Part shown: piece by piece, positions 30,054 to 38,859 of the stretch | Position numbering within the stretch: position 1 is the first letter of the stretch | Layout: every line of letters begins with the position of its first letter | DNA from: a bacterium | Lineage (GTDB): Bacteria; Muiribacteriota; UBA9980 | NCBI GenBank assembly: GCA_029571125.1 | Contig: JAKPTH010000283.1 | Span: 1-50,963 of the forward strand | Direction of reading: 5' to 3' | Length of the DNA: 50,963 nucleotides | Notes under the pieces: generated by a model | Told to the model about the DNA's origin: nothing | Database searches by the model: none | The model's input: only the letters and a program-made list of their open reading frames with translations | Translations under genes and position numbers: made by a program

Positions 30054-30736
30054 CGGTTCGCCGCCGCCGTTTCAGCCGGTTTATCTTCAAAGGATTTATA
30101 ATATTTTTCGAACAACCCGGGCCGGACCGCCGTTAAAAAATTAAGAAGAACGAATACTATGGCGGCTTCTGCGCACGCAATAAAGCAGTGTATAAACACT
30201 ATCGTGGACAATATGGTCTTGACGCCGGCCACGCCGGAAAATCCGAGCTGAAGGCCGCACGAGAGAGAGGCCGAAAAAACCGAAATCCAGGCGCACGCGG
30301 CCGCCAGTATAGAAAAACCCGCCCTGGTTTTAAATGCGCCCACCGCGCCGTTAAGGCCGGAGAAAATGAAAAAAGGGACCAGGCCGCCCATGACGCCCAT
30401 ATTAAAAATATTGCTGCCGAGAGCGGTAATTCCGCCGTCGGCGAAAAAAAGAGACTGTATTACAAGGATGACGCTCATAGAAATAAAGCCGAGCGGCGCG
30501 CCCAGGGCAATCATGAGCAGCGATGCGCCGAGGAAATGTCCCGACGCGCCGAAACCGACGGGAAAATTTATCATCTGCGCCGCGAATACGAAAGCGGTAA
30601 GCGCGCCGGCAATATTGAGCCCCGCGTCGTCTATGGTTTTAGCCAGCCTGCCGTTGAAATAATAAAACAGGCCGCCGGAAACCGCGGCTGAAGCTATATT
30701 TATATTATTCGATAAGAGGCCGTCAGGTATATGCAT
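30050..30736 (-). CDS. cbiM: Co/Ni ECF transporter S component
   Basis: MHIPDGLLS..., ALTAFVFAAQMINFPVGFGASGHFLGASLLMIALGAPLGFISMSVILVIQSLFFADGGITALGSNIFNMGV. Confidence 0.97.
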   Translation of the reverse strand: MHIPDGLLSNNINIASAAVSGGLFYYFNGRLAKTIDDAGLNIAGALTAFVFAAQMINFPVGFGASGHFLGASLLMIALGAPLGFISMSVILVIQSLFFADGGITALGSNIFNMGVMGGLVPFFIFSGLNGAVGAFKTRAGFSILAAACAWISVFSASLSCGLQLGFSGVAGVKTILSTIVFIHCFIACAEAAIVFVLLNFLTAVRPGLFEKYYKSFEDKPAETAAANR

Positions 30737-30745
30737 AACGACGCT

Positions 30746-30774
30746 ATCTTATCATACGTAAAAATTTTTGTCAA
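30746..30774 (-). promoter_or_regulatory. Sigma70-type promoter of cbiM (TTGACA-N17-TAAGAT), -10 box ending 9 nt before ATG
   Basis: Reverse complement reads TTGACA aaaatttttacgtatga TAAGAT agcgtcgtt ATG. Confidence 0.75.
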
Positions 30775-30852
30775 CCGCAAAACGAAAAATCGGTGATATA
30801 AAAACGGTGATTTTTTTACGCCGGTTTGCATAATTCAATAAGGCCGAACGCC

Positions 30853-31251
30853 CTATTTTTCGATTTCAAATCCGCAGCCGTACCAGCCGCTCATTCCGCC
30901 CGACACGTTCACGGCCGTTATTTCAGGGCAAAGCTTTGATATTATTTTACATGCGGACGAAGAACGCGCCCCGCTGTAGCATATTACGTATATTTTTTTA
31001 AATCCCTTAAGCTCCGCGGCCCGCTTTGAAATTTCGCCGAGAGGTATATGGATTGCGCCTTTAATATGGCCTTCGCCGAACTCGTCCTTTTCGCGGACAT
31101 CTAAAACCGCGGCCCCGGAGCCGGCAAATCCGGCGTCGCTCATTATCTTCTTAAGCCCCTTCGCATCCACGCTTTCGCCGGCGTATGTCATCGAAGCTTT
31201 TAATACGGTTATAACAACAAGAGCGGCAGCGGCCCACATCAATATCTTCAT
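30853..31251 (-). CDS. Secreted rhodanese-like domain protein
   Basis: Signal peptide; VLDVREKDEFGEGHIKGAIHIPLGEI, active-site loop CYSGARSS, VSGGMSGW. Confidence 0.92.
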   Translation of the reverse strand: MKILMWAAAALVVITVLKASMTYAGESVDAKGLKKIMSDAGFAGSGAAVLDVREKDEFGEGHIKGAIHIPLGEISKRAAELKGFKKIYVICYSGARSSSACKIISKLCPEITAVNVSGGMSGWYGCGFEIEK

Positions 31252-31343
31252 GCAATTACTCCTTCATAAAATTAATTTTCCAGCGCCTCGCCTCGCGAAT
31301 GCGTTTAAAGGGTGCGGCGAAATATATCATGTATTAGTTATAT

Positions 31344-31372
31344 ATTATACATTAATTTTTAATATTTGGCAA
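31344..31372 (-). promoter_or_regulatory. Sigma70-type promoter of the rhodanese gene (TTGCCA-N17-TATAAT)
   Basis: Reverse complement reads TTGCCA aatattaaaaattaatg TATAAT. Confidence 0.75.
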
Positions 31373-31503
31373 GAACTTTTATGAAGGACTTTTTGAAGTT
31401 TTGAAAGTAAAGCTCGCGGGGCGAGCCCCGGCCTTAACTATTCAATGTCCGCTCTACACTATCCACTAATACCCGCCCGCATAAAATGATAATGAGCCAC
31501 TTT

Positions 31504-32508
31504 TTACTTACTCCACGGGCTTTTTTTCACGATCTTCTCCTGCGTGCTCGCGGAGAGGTTTTCGACTAAATCCGGGGTGTCGTCCAATAAAGAAGGTCTT
31601 TTGACGTCGTAAAAAGAGAAGGGGCGCATATCGCCCGACGCGCGGAGCTTATCGAATTCTCTTTCCCATTTTATGTGCCAGAGATATAGTTCGGCCACGA
31701 ACATCTGTTCGAGGTATATAGTGTAGCTCCACGCGAACGCTATGTAAACCATGGCAAGATACCATGCCTGCTCGGGGAATACGATTATCGGCGGCCTGCC
31801 TTTCTTAGCGCTTCCAAGCGCGAACATCAGCGCCACCGGGAAAAAAATTATAAAAGACGCCAGTTCCGTCAGCACGAAACCGGAAGTGAATTCGTATAAA
31901 TGGAGCCGGAAAACGCTCAGCCCTTTTTTAACGGCGTCGAAGCAGCTTCGGTTTTCCCAGGCGATTCCAGGCAGAATAAGAAAAACTATCATTCTGACGC
32001 CTTTTTTAAGCGCGTCTATAAAATAAGAGCTGAAAGAGAATTCGCCGTCGGCTCCTGCGAGGGTTTTGGCTGCATTTTCAGCGTTGAACTCGGAATCGTC
32101 TTCTTCGTTTTTCCGTCTTATAAGGGCGCTTATAATAGTGAGCAAAACCCATAAAACAGTCCACACTATAACTATAGGTATCATTTTAATAAGGTTTAAA
32201 GCGAAGGTTTCAAAAAAAGCTTTTAAAAGATTGACTTCCTTTCCCGATTCTATCTGCTGGATGAGTTCCAGAAGCACCGAGCAGGACACGGCCAGTAAAA
32301 AAGCGAATGCGAATATGAAAGCGGTCACTATCAAAATAGACTCGCCGCCGGAAAATTTTTCCCACTTCAAGCCGTATTTCATGTATAGTATCATGGGAGC
32401 GTAAACGCACCAGACCAGCAAAAGCGGAAATATCATCACGGGATATTTCATAAAAACCTTTATGGACTCCTTAAACATATCCCAGCCGTTTGAAATGCCT
32501 TCGAACAT
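31504..32508 (-). CDS. Polytopic membrane protein, possibly DUF6159-like
   Basis: 334-aa ORF with about six hydrophobic segments starting MFEGISNGWDMFKESIKVFMKYPVMIFPLLLV; own promoter. Confidence 0.75.
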   Translation of the reverse strand: MFEGISNGWDMFKESIKVFMKYPVMIFPLLLVWCVYAPMILYMKYGLKWEKFSGGESILIVTAFIFAFAFLLAVSCSVLLELIQQIESGKEVNLLKAFFETFALNLIKMIPIVIVWTVLWVLLTIISALIRRKNEEDDSEFNAENAAKTLAGADGEFSFSSYFIDALKKGVRMIVFLILPGIAWENRSCFDAVKKGLSVFRLHLYEFTSGFVLTELASFIIFFPVALMFALGSAKKGRPPIIVFPEQAWYLAMVYIAFAWSYTIYLEQMFVAELYLWHIKWEREFDKLRASGDMRPFSFYDVKRPSLLDDTPDLVENLSASTQEKIVKKSPWSK

Positions 32509-32554
32509 TTATCGAGCTCCTTTTTGCGGTATTATAAATTTAAAGCGTAGTTAT

Positions 32555-32583
32555 ATTATAATTCTTTTTTATTAAAAAATCAA
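32555..32583 (-). promoter_or_regulatory. Sigma70-type promoter of the 31504-32508 gene (TTGATT-N17-TATAAT)
   Basis: Reverse complement reads TTGATT ttttaataaaaaagaat TATAAT. Confidence 0.7.
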
Positions 32584-32709
32584 ATTTTTGCGGACGCACT
32601 TTCCGGATCAACACGACTAAAACCGTTATGTTGATTGAATTATGAGCGGCATTCGGGGTTTAATTAATTAACCGCAAAACCTATAAAAAGCATGCCGGAC
32701 GGCGTATGC

Positions 32710-32752
32710 AAAAAAGGCCGTTCGAAAATAAATTTCGAACGGCCTTTTTTTA
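32710..32752 (-). terminator. Intrinsic terminator downstream of the DEAD-box helicase gene (likely bidirectional)
   Basis: aaaaaaggccgttcgaaa ataaa tttcgaacggccttttttt: perfect stem with A- and T-tracts. Confidence 0.92.
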
Positions 32753-32776
32753 TTTAGATTGCGGTATAGTTTTTAA

Positions 32777-33922
32777 TTAAGCGTGAGCCTGTCTGGCATG
32801 GGACTGCGGAATGGCGATCCTGTCTATTTTGACCCCTTCGGCGCGCTGGATGCGCATTAAATCATAAAGCTGTTTCCCGACTACGAAAGTGAAGGCTTTT
32901 CCGCTTTTACCGGCTCTTCCGGTTCTGCCGATGCGATGTATATAATCTTCGTCAGCCTGCGGAAGATCGTAATTGATTACCGCGTCGATATTCTTGACGT
33001 CGATGCCTCTTCCGGCGACGTCTGTCGCCACGAGTATTCTGACCGCGCCTCCCCTGAAGGAGTTCATAACTCTCTCGCGGCGTCTCTGGTCTAATCCGCC
33101 GTGAAGGGCTTCGGCGGGATATCCCTCGTTTTTAAGTTTTTTAGCTATGCGCTCCACTTTAGATTTCGTATTCGAAAATACGAGAGCTACGTTAAGGTTA
33201 TGTTGATCGATGATATTGGTTAACGCATCCGGCTTTTCGCCTTCGAGCATATCGCAGTAAGCCTGCTCTATTTTTGGAACGCTTATTTTGTGCTGCGTGG
33301 TGTCTATATGAACGGGATTGTTCTGATAGCGGTTCATAAGCCTCATTATCTCGCGGTTCATCGTAGCCGAAAACATGGCGGTCTGACGCGTTTTCGGAGT
33401 CTGGCCGAGAATGGTTTCCATATCGTCGCGGAACCCCATATTAAGCATTTCATCGGCTTCGTCGAGCACCACGAATTTAATCGTATCGAGCTTTATGGTG
33501 CGGCGTCTCATATGGTCCATTATCCTGCCGGGGGTGCCGACTATTATCTGAGGCCTTTTATAAAGCGCCGATATCTGGCGGCTTATTTCCTGGCCGCCGT
33601 AAACGCATACGACCGAAAGGCCGTAATAATACTTATAAAGCTTGCGGAATTCCTCGGTAACCTGCATGGCGAGCTCTCTGGTGGGACACATTACAAGCGC
33701 CTGTAGGCTTTTGTCGGCGGTATCGACGCGTTCTATAATGGGTATTGCGAACGCCGCCGTTTTTCCGGTGCCGGTGCGCGCCTGGCCGATCATATCGCGG
33801 CCTTTTAAAAGCTGGGGTATCGTTTCCGCCTGTATCGGAGTGGCTTCGGTAAAGCCCATTTCCGTTACGGCCTTTCTCAAATTGCTGGACAGATTAAGTT
33901 CTTCGAATGTGGTTTTTTTCAA
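32777..33922 (-). CDS. DEAD-box ATP-dependent RNA helicase (TTG start)
   Basis: ARTGTGKTAAFAIPI, PTRELAMQV, GTPGRIMDHM, VLDEADEML, SATM, HGGLDQRRRERVM, VATDVAGRGIDV, YIHRIGRTGRAGKSG. Confidence 0.97.
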   Translation of the reverse strand: MKKTTFEELNLSSNLRKAVTEMGFTEATPIQAETIPQLLKGRDMIGQARTGTGKTAAFAIPIIERVDTADKSLQALVMCPTRELAMQVTEEFRKLYKYYYGLSVVCVYGGQEISRQISALYKRPQIIVGTPGRIMDHMRRRTIKLDTIKFVVLDEADEMLNMGFRDDMETILGQTPKTRQTAMFSATMNREIMRLMNRYQNNPVHIDTTQHKISVPKIEQAYCDMLEGEKPDALTNIIDQHNLNVALVFSNTKSKVERIAKKLKNEGYPAEALHGGLDQRRRERVMNSFRGGAVRILVATDVAGRGIDVKNIDAVINYDLPQADEDYIHRIGRTGRAGKSGKAFTFVVGKQLYDLMRIQRAEGVKIDRIAIPQSHARQAHA

Positions 33923-34287
33923 AATATTTCACCTTTTTAAATAAAATCTTCACCAGCCCGGTTCCGTTAAACCGGCGAAGGTGTTTCATGTACTTTATGC
34001 CCGACGCCCATGAAGGCGGTCGAGGTCAATATTTTCTGAAATAATGGAAAAGGGTCGGAAGGATTTGCTAACGAACCAGTTCGTCTCAACGGAGAGACAT
34101 AAAATTTCATAACCCGATTTAATACGAAAGCGATAAAGCTGCCTGCGCGCATTACACGCAAAGCGGCCACCGGGTTTTTTAAATTAAAACGAAATATTTT
34201 ATAAACGGACCGAATAAAAAACAATTCGGATAAATAAATTGGATTTTAAAAGCTTTACAAATAAGTAGTTTTAATAATTAATGACCT
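33923..34287 (-). promoter_or_regulatory. Long 5' leader of the DEAD-box helicase mRNA (predicted structured UTR)
   Basis: ~360 nt between consensus promoter and start codon; stem-loops including CCGGTT/AACCGG within CACC/GGTG (33951-33983) and GTCTC/GAGAC (near 34083-34098). Confidence 0.55.
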
Positions 34288-34293
34288 GAGCTA

Positions 34294-34322
34294 ATAATAA
34301 CATAAAAAAACGCGTATGTCAA
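34294..34322 (-). promoter_or_regulatory. Sigma70 promoter of the DEAD-box helicase transcript (TTGACA-N17-TATTAT), overlapping the upstream gene's stop codon
   Basis: Reverse complement reads TTGACA tacgcgtttttttatgt TATTAT. Confidence 0.88.
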
Positions 34323-35413
34323 CATATTTGATATTCAACCGCTTTTTCCCTTAAGCGGCGGTACTTATAAACGAGTTCGGCGCGGTCCAGCTTTTCATCG
34401 CCCCATGAAAGCGCAGGAATGCCCGACAACGCCGCGGCGCCCGATTCGAAAGCGGATATGACCCTGTCGGCTTTTTTTAAAGTTTCAAGCGTGCAGCTGC
34501 GGCCGCCCACATCGTCGTGTATATCGAGGATATATGAGCGCAACGATTCGAGCGCATATAATTTTTCAAGCGCGGCGTGGTTTTCCAGCCCATTTTCCCA
34601 CAGCCCGATAATGCCGGTCTTCCAGTTTATTATGCCCTGATCGGCGCGGTTCGATCTCAGCCAGCTCAAAGTTCTGTGATAATATTCGACGGCCAGCTCT
34701 TTTTCCATGCGGTATTCTTCAAGCGCCGCAGCGCGCCCTTTTTCATCTTCGATATCCATGAGGTACTGCATGAAACTGCGCGTCTCGAACCTTTCTACCG
34801 GATGAAAGAGCGGCAGCTCCATTCCGTCGGCGTTATATTCGCCAAGCGGCGAAAAAGGATACATATATCCGAAATCAAAGAGCTTCACCGTCCCGTCTTT
34901 TTGCGCAAGTATATTGCCGGGGCAAAGGTCGTACTCGAACAGTCCGGCGGTTTCTATATGAAACAGCGTATCAAAAAGATTCGAAATTATCTGCGGCGTG
35001 TACTTTTTAACGGTTCCGCCCTCGATCCACGGTGAAACTATTATGCCGTGCTTAAGGCTCGCGTACACGGTATCGACGACTCCCGCAAAAGCCGCGGGGT
35101 TTTTCTTTTTAAGCGTTTCAAAATCACGTCTGCGCTGGACTTCGTTTAAAAACGAAGTCTGGCCGTCGGCGTTTTTAACCAGTATTTCTGCGCGCTTCTT
35201 TTTAAGGTTCCAGCGGCGGCCGCCGGCGGCGATCATGAAAGTATCGGCCGTCAATCCGCTGCCGATACGCTTTTCGACGCAAGACGAACGTTCGTTCACT
35301 TCGAGAAGTTCCGGCAGGCTTATCGGAAGCAGCGAAGCGTCTCCGGCTTCTATATCGCTTCCGGAGGCTAAAAATTCGAGCTGCTTATTTCTTCTAATAT
35401 CGGCATGTCCCAT
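34319..35413 (-). CDS. Protein-kinase-fold phosphotransferase (APH/RIO-like), catalytic motifs retained
   Basis: RIGSGLTADTFMI, FEYDLCPGNILAQKDGTVKLFDFGYMYPF. Confidence 0.7.
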   Translation of the reverse strand: MGHADIRRNKQLEFLASGSDIEAGDASLLPISLPELLEVNERSSCVEKRIGSGLTADTFMIAAGGRRWNLKKKRAEILVKNADGQTSFLNEVQRRRDFETLKKKNPAAFAGVVDTVYASLKHGIIVSPWIEGGTVKKYTPQIISNLFDTLFHIETAGLFEYDLCPGNILAQKDGTVKLFDFGYMYPFSPLGEYNADGMELPLFHPVERFETRSFMQYLMDIEDEKGRAAALEEYRMEKELAVEYYHRTLSWLRSNRADQGIINWKTGIIGLWENGLENHAALEKLYALESLRSYILDIHDDVGGRSCTLETLKKADRVISAFESGAAALSGIPALSWGDEKLDRAELVYKYRRLREKAVEYQIC

Positions 35414-35426
35414 AAAAATCCCTTTT

Positions 35427-35996
35427 TTATATATTAGTCAATTCAAACGAATTGAAGAACTCGCGCACCTTTTTGTGGTTTCGGTCTTCCGGAAAGCAGT
35501 TGACGATCATCTGGTAGGCCGTGCCTTTTACAATGAACAGCTTGACTTTAATGCGCTTATCGTCCGAAGTTTTGATCTCGCATTCCCTGCCCGGATAGCT
35601 TTTAAATTGCACATTTTGCTTATTTACGATCTTTCCGCCGCTATCCTGCACCATGCCGTTTATGGTGTTGTCGAAAAATAAATCAGCTCCGTCCGTTTGC
35701 ATGCGGCTTTTCAAGGCTTCGGGCAGTTTGAAATAAGAAACGCCGAATTCGATGCCCAGGTTTTTGTCGCGCGCAAGCTGAAAAAATACATTGATAGGTC
35801 CGGCCGGCGTGTTGAGGGTTTTCACTTCCGACTTATTCAGAGTGGGTATCGTAACGCGATAACCGCCGTCTTCCGATTTGAAGGTCTTGTAATGCGTTCC
35901 TGTTATAAAATATTGCGAAAACAGCTTTCCGGCTATCATGGCTATTATTATTAAAACGATCTTTAAAAATTTTTGTCCGTCCATTGATTTAACCAA
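35427..35996 (-). CDS. Membrane-anchored protein of unknown function
   Basis: 189-aa ORF with one N-terminal TM helix; between the OMP-like and kinase-fold genes, same strand. Confidence 0.65.
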   Translation of the reverse strand: MVKSMDGQKFLKIVLIIIAMIAGKLFSQYFITGTHYKTFKSEDGGYRVTIPTLNKSEVKTLNTPAGPINVFFQLARDKNLGIEFGVSYFKLPEALKSRMQTDGADLFFDNTINGMVQDSGGKIVNKQNVQFKSYPGRECEIKTSDDKRIKVKLFIVKGTAYQMIVNCFPEDRNHKKVREFFNSFELTNI

Positions 35997-36020
35997 CCTT
36001 TCGCTACTTTAATATGCCTT

Positions 36021-36794
36021 TTATCTCAACGGCATGGAATAAGTCAAACCAAGCCAGTGCTGCTTCGGCGATTCAGTCTGCGAAAGGGGCATTGGATCGT
36101 GAACCGGTTTATAAAAGCAATAAAACCACGAAACCCTCGAATTCAACGGCTGGGAAATTCCGACGCCGTAAGTGGCCAGAGGGCCGCCTGCGTAATCTAA
36201 CATCAAAGAAACGGGGCGTACGGGGTGTTTCCATACGACTCCGTCTATGGCCGCGATCAAGCCGCGGCTGTTTTTATTATCCAGATCGGCCCGTTTGAAC
36301 CCGAGAATATTATTTTGATAACCGAGATGAAGCCTGACGCTTTTGAAAGCCTTTGAAAAAACCACGTAAGGCGACGGATAGTAGTATTGGCCGCCCGTAT
36401 ATTTTTCGGACCCCAGGTACATCGCGCCGACCGCCATCGAGATTTCATCGGACCCCTGGGTAAGGATTCTCCATTTGAAATTAAAATTAGAGCGTCCCGG
36501 ATAATTGCCGTTATCCACGAAAGAACGGCTTGCGATAAAATCGCCGCCGAGTTCCAGCTTTTTATAACCGTACTCGACGCCGTACATCATCGAAGCCGTA
36601 TCGGCGGCCTGCTGGGTCTTATAAGCGTATTTATAATAATTAAACATCAATACGAGAGTGTTATTGCCCGTGACATCCGTTGACGGCACATTGTTGAAAA
36701 CGGTCGGAATCGCATAAACGTTTACCGTTAATAAAAATAATACCGCCGCCGTTAATGTGACTATCCCCATAGAACGATTTACAAAACGCTTCAT
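36021..36794 (-). CDS. Secreted outer-membrane beta-barrel-like protein
   Basis: Signal peptide (MKRFVNRSMGIVTLTAAVLFLLTVNVYA); alternating aromatic/polar strands; ends ...HWLGLTYSMPLR. Track ORF extends to 36875. Confidence 0.65.
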   Translation of the reverse strand: MKRFVNRSMGIVTLTAAVLFLLTVNVYAIPTVFNNVPSTDVTGNNTLVLMFNYYKYAYKTQQAADTASMMYGVEYGYKKLELGGDFIASRSFVDNGNYPGRSNFNFKWRILTQGSDEISMAVGAMYLGSEKYTGGQYYYPSPYVVFSKAFKSVRLHLGYQNNILGFKRADLDNKNSRGLIAAIDGVVWKHPVRPVSLMLDYAGGPLATYGVGISQPLNSRVSWFYCFYKPVHDPMPLSQTESPKQHWLGLTYSMPLR

Positions 36795-36843
36795 AATTAT
36801 AAATTTCCCCCATCTATTTCCGATCGCTTCATTAAACCCGGAT

Positions 36844-36872
36844 AATGTATCAAAAATAAGAATTTTAGTCAA
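36844..36872 (-). promoter_or_regulatory. Sigma70-type promoter of the OMP-like operon (TTGACT-N17-TACATT)
   Basis: Reverse complement reads TTGACT aaaattcttatttttga TACATT. Confidence 0.65.
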
Positions 36873-36900
36873 CAACCTGGATAAAATTTAAAAGAAAAAT

Positions 36901-36929
36901 TTTACATCTATTTAATTTTATGTTATCAT
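36901..36929 (+). promoter_or_regulatory. Divergent sigma70-type promoter of the LamG protein gene (TTTACA-N17-TATCAT)
   Basis: tttaca tctatttaattttatgt tatcat. Confidence 0.65.
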
Positions 36930-37018
36930 TGAAAAGCGATTAATGATATATCTTTTACTTTTTGCTGTTTGAGCGATAAAGGCCAATATTTTTCGAATTT
37001 ACTTTCGGGAGCTGTCTA

Positions 37019-38602
37019 ATGAAAAGAATTATCTTTATGGCTTTTGTTTTTATATCGTTTTCATCAGGTGCGGCCTTCGCCTCGGCGTCGCAGGAAATTA
37101 ACCTGAAAGCCGGTTTTAATTTCATTGCGTTCACGCTGAAACCTTCGCTTTATCCTTCGCAATTTATCCAGCAATACTCTTCAGTAGAGGACATATATTC
37201 ATTTAATGCGGCGTCGGGCAGTTTCATGAGCGTGTCAGAAGGCACTATCGCGGCGCTTAACGCCGGCAGGGGATATATAATTAAATCAAAGACTGCCGAC
37301 GCGATAAAAGTAGAAGGTGCCGACGCCGGTCCGGCCGGCGATATACCCATGAAAGCCGGTTTCAATCTTATCGGAATTTCCAGGCCCGTCGCCGATCTCA
37401 CATTTTACGCTCTGATGGCCGCTAATGCCTCGCTCAGAGGGCTATACAAATTCCACGCGCCCTCCGGCTCGTTCATTCAGGTCGTCAGAAACGCGTCCGG
37501 CGCGGTGGAATTGCTCGACGGAGCAAACCCGGTTTTTACCGCCGGGCAATCATATTTTTTCAACATGGTTTCCGATAATACTATAAACTGTGATTCAGGG
37601 GAGATAAAGCTCGGCCCCGGTTACAATATGCTTTCGTCGATAGCCCTGAGCGTGAATTCGGGCGCGGTGAAATCTTCGTCCGATTTCGAGCTGAGCAACG
37701 TCATAGTCACCGCAAGCTATAGCGACATCGAAGCTAAAACGGTTACGCCGGTATGGACGGTCAAATCGGGCGGCGGCGTTGTCAGCGCGACAAAATACAC
37801 TCCTTCCGGGGCCGCAGAAACGGTCGTTTTAACCGCGGCATATACCGAAGGCCCGTTTACGGCGTACGCCGACTTCACTCTGACGGTAAATTCGAATCCG
37901 GGCCTGACCGGCTGGTGGAAGTTCGAAGAAGGCGCGGGAACGCTCATCAACGATTCGAGCGGAAATTATAATTTCGGCTTTTCGGACGGCGGCGCAACAT
38001 TCGTAGCCGGGGTCGCCGGCAAGGCTATAAAGCTCGACGGCAGCGGCTCCGTACTGTTTCAGACGACGCCTTCCATAGATATGGTCAACGATATGACCGT
38101 TTCGTTGTGGGCGAAGATCGATCCGGCATCCGCTCCTATGGGGACCATCATATCGAAAGGCCATACCGCCGCCAATGGAAACCACGGCTGGGTTTTTCGC
38201 GTATATTCCGACACGCTGAAGGGCGAGGCCGAATTTTTCGGCGGCATCGACGGCAAATGGCAGTCGGTCACTTTCGCCGGCATGAACCCGCCCGACAATT
38301 CCTGGCATCTTCTAACAGGCGTCAAGAGCCGTTCGGGAATGTTCGCTTATGTGGACGGGGCACTGCGCGGCTCGAACCCTTCCGCCGTAAACGATTTTAC
38401 CAGCGTTTCGGATTTCTTCCTGGTTGTCGGGGCCGATTCGGCCAACGGCGGAAGGTTCATAAAAGGCGTCTTTGACGAGGTCAGAGTCTATAACTACGCT
38501 CTTTCCGCCGGAGAGATACAGCAATATTACAACGCCACAAAGCCGGCCGGCACGGCGACTTATGCGCCAGCGTTCAACGATGCTCCCGCCTCTGCCCGTT
38601 AG
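37019..38602 (+). CDS. Secreted surface protein: duplicated N-terminal module, Ig-like region, C-terminal LamG/concanavalin A-like domain
   Basis: Signal peptide; two 'KAGFNxI...Y.F.A.SGSF' units; TGWWKFEEGAGTLINDSSGN..., DEVRVYNYALSAGEIQQYY. Confidence 0.85.
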   Translation: MKRIIFMAFVFISFSSGAAFASASQEINLKAGFNFIAFTLKPSLYPSQFIQQYSSVEDIYSFNAASGSFMSVSEGTIAALNAGRGYIIKSKTADAIKVEGADAGPAGDIPMKAGFNLIGISRPVADLTFYALMAANASLRGLYKFHAPSGSFIQVVRNASGAVELLDGANPVFTAGQSYFFNMVSDNTINCDSGEIKLGPGYNMLSSIALSVNSGAVKSSSDFELSNVIVTASYSDIEAKTVTPVWTVKSGGGVVSATKYTPSGAAETVVLTAAYTEGPFTAYADFTLTVNSNPGLTGWWKFEEGAGTLINDSSGNYNFGFSDGGATFVAGVAGKAIKLDGSGSVLFQTTPSIDMVNDMTVSLWAKIDPASAPMGTIISKGHTAANGNHGWVFRVYSDTLKGEAEFFGGIDGKWQSVTFAGMNPPDNSWHLLTGVKSRSGMFAYVDGALRGSNPSAVNDFTSVSDFFLVVGADSANGGRFIKGVFDEVRVYNYALSAGEIQQYYNATKPAGTATYAPAFNDAPASAR

Positions 38603-38745
38603 CGCGTCATCGCCGGCACTCGCGGACTTATTCTCTTAACTCAAGGCACTTTCGCAGCAGCGCGCAATTCCGAATTATGATTCATCATCATTGAGAAGAT
38701 AATTCAAATGCTTTGAATCCGGGCTATTATCCGTTCAAAATTTAA

Positions 38746-38774
38746 TTGACATTAAAGTGAAAAAGTTATATTAT
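38746..38774 (+). promoter_or_regulatory. Sigma70 promoter (TTGACA-N17-TATTAT)
   Basis: ttgaca ttaaagtgaaaaagtta tattat. Confidence 0.8.
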
Positions 38775-38859
38775 TTGCGAAATGAAAATCAGTTTTTGCG
38801 TGTATGTAGAAATCGCTATAGCTCTGACTGAATTGAAATAATATTATCAGGAGAAAACG

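Noticed and set aside
33967-34224. 85-aa minus-strand ORF in the DEAD-box helicase leader
   Set aside because: No SD, weak composition and overlaps predicted leader structures; better explained as UTR.
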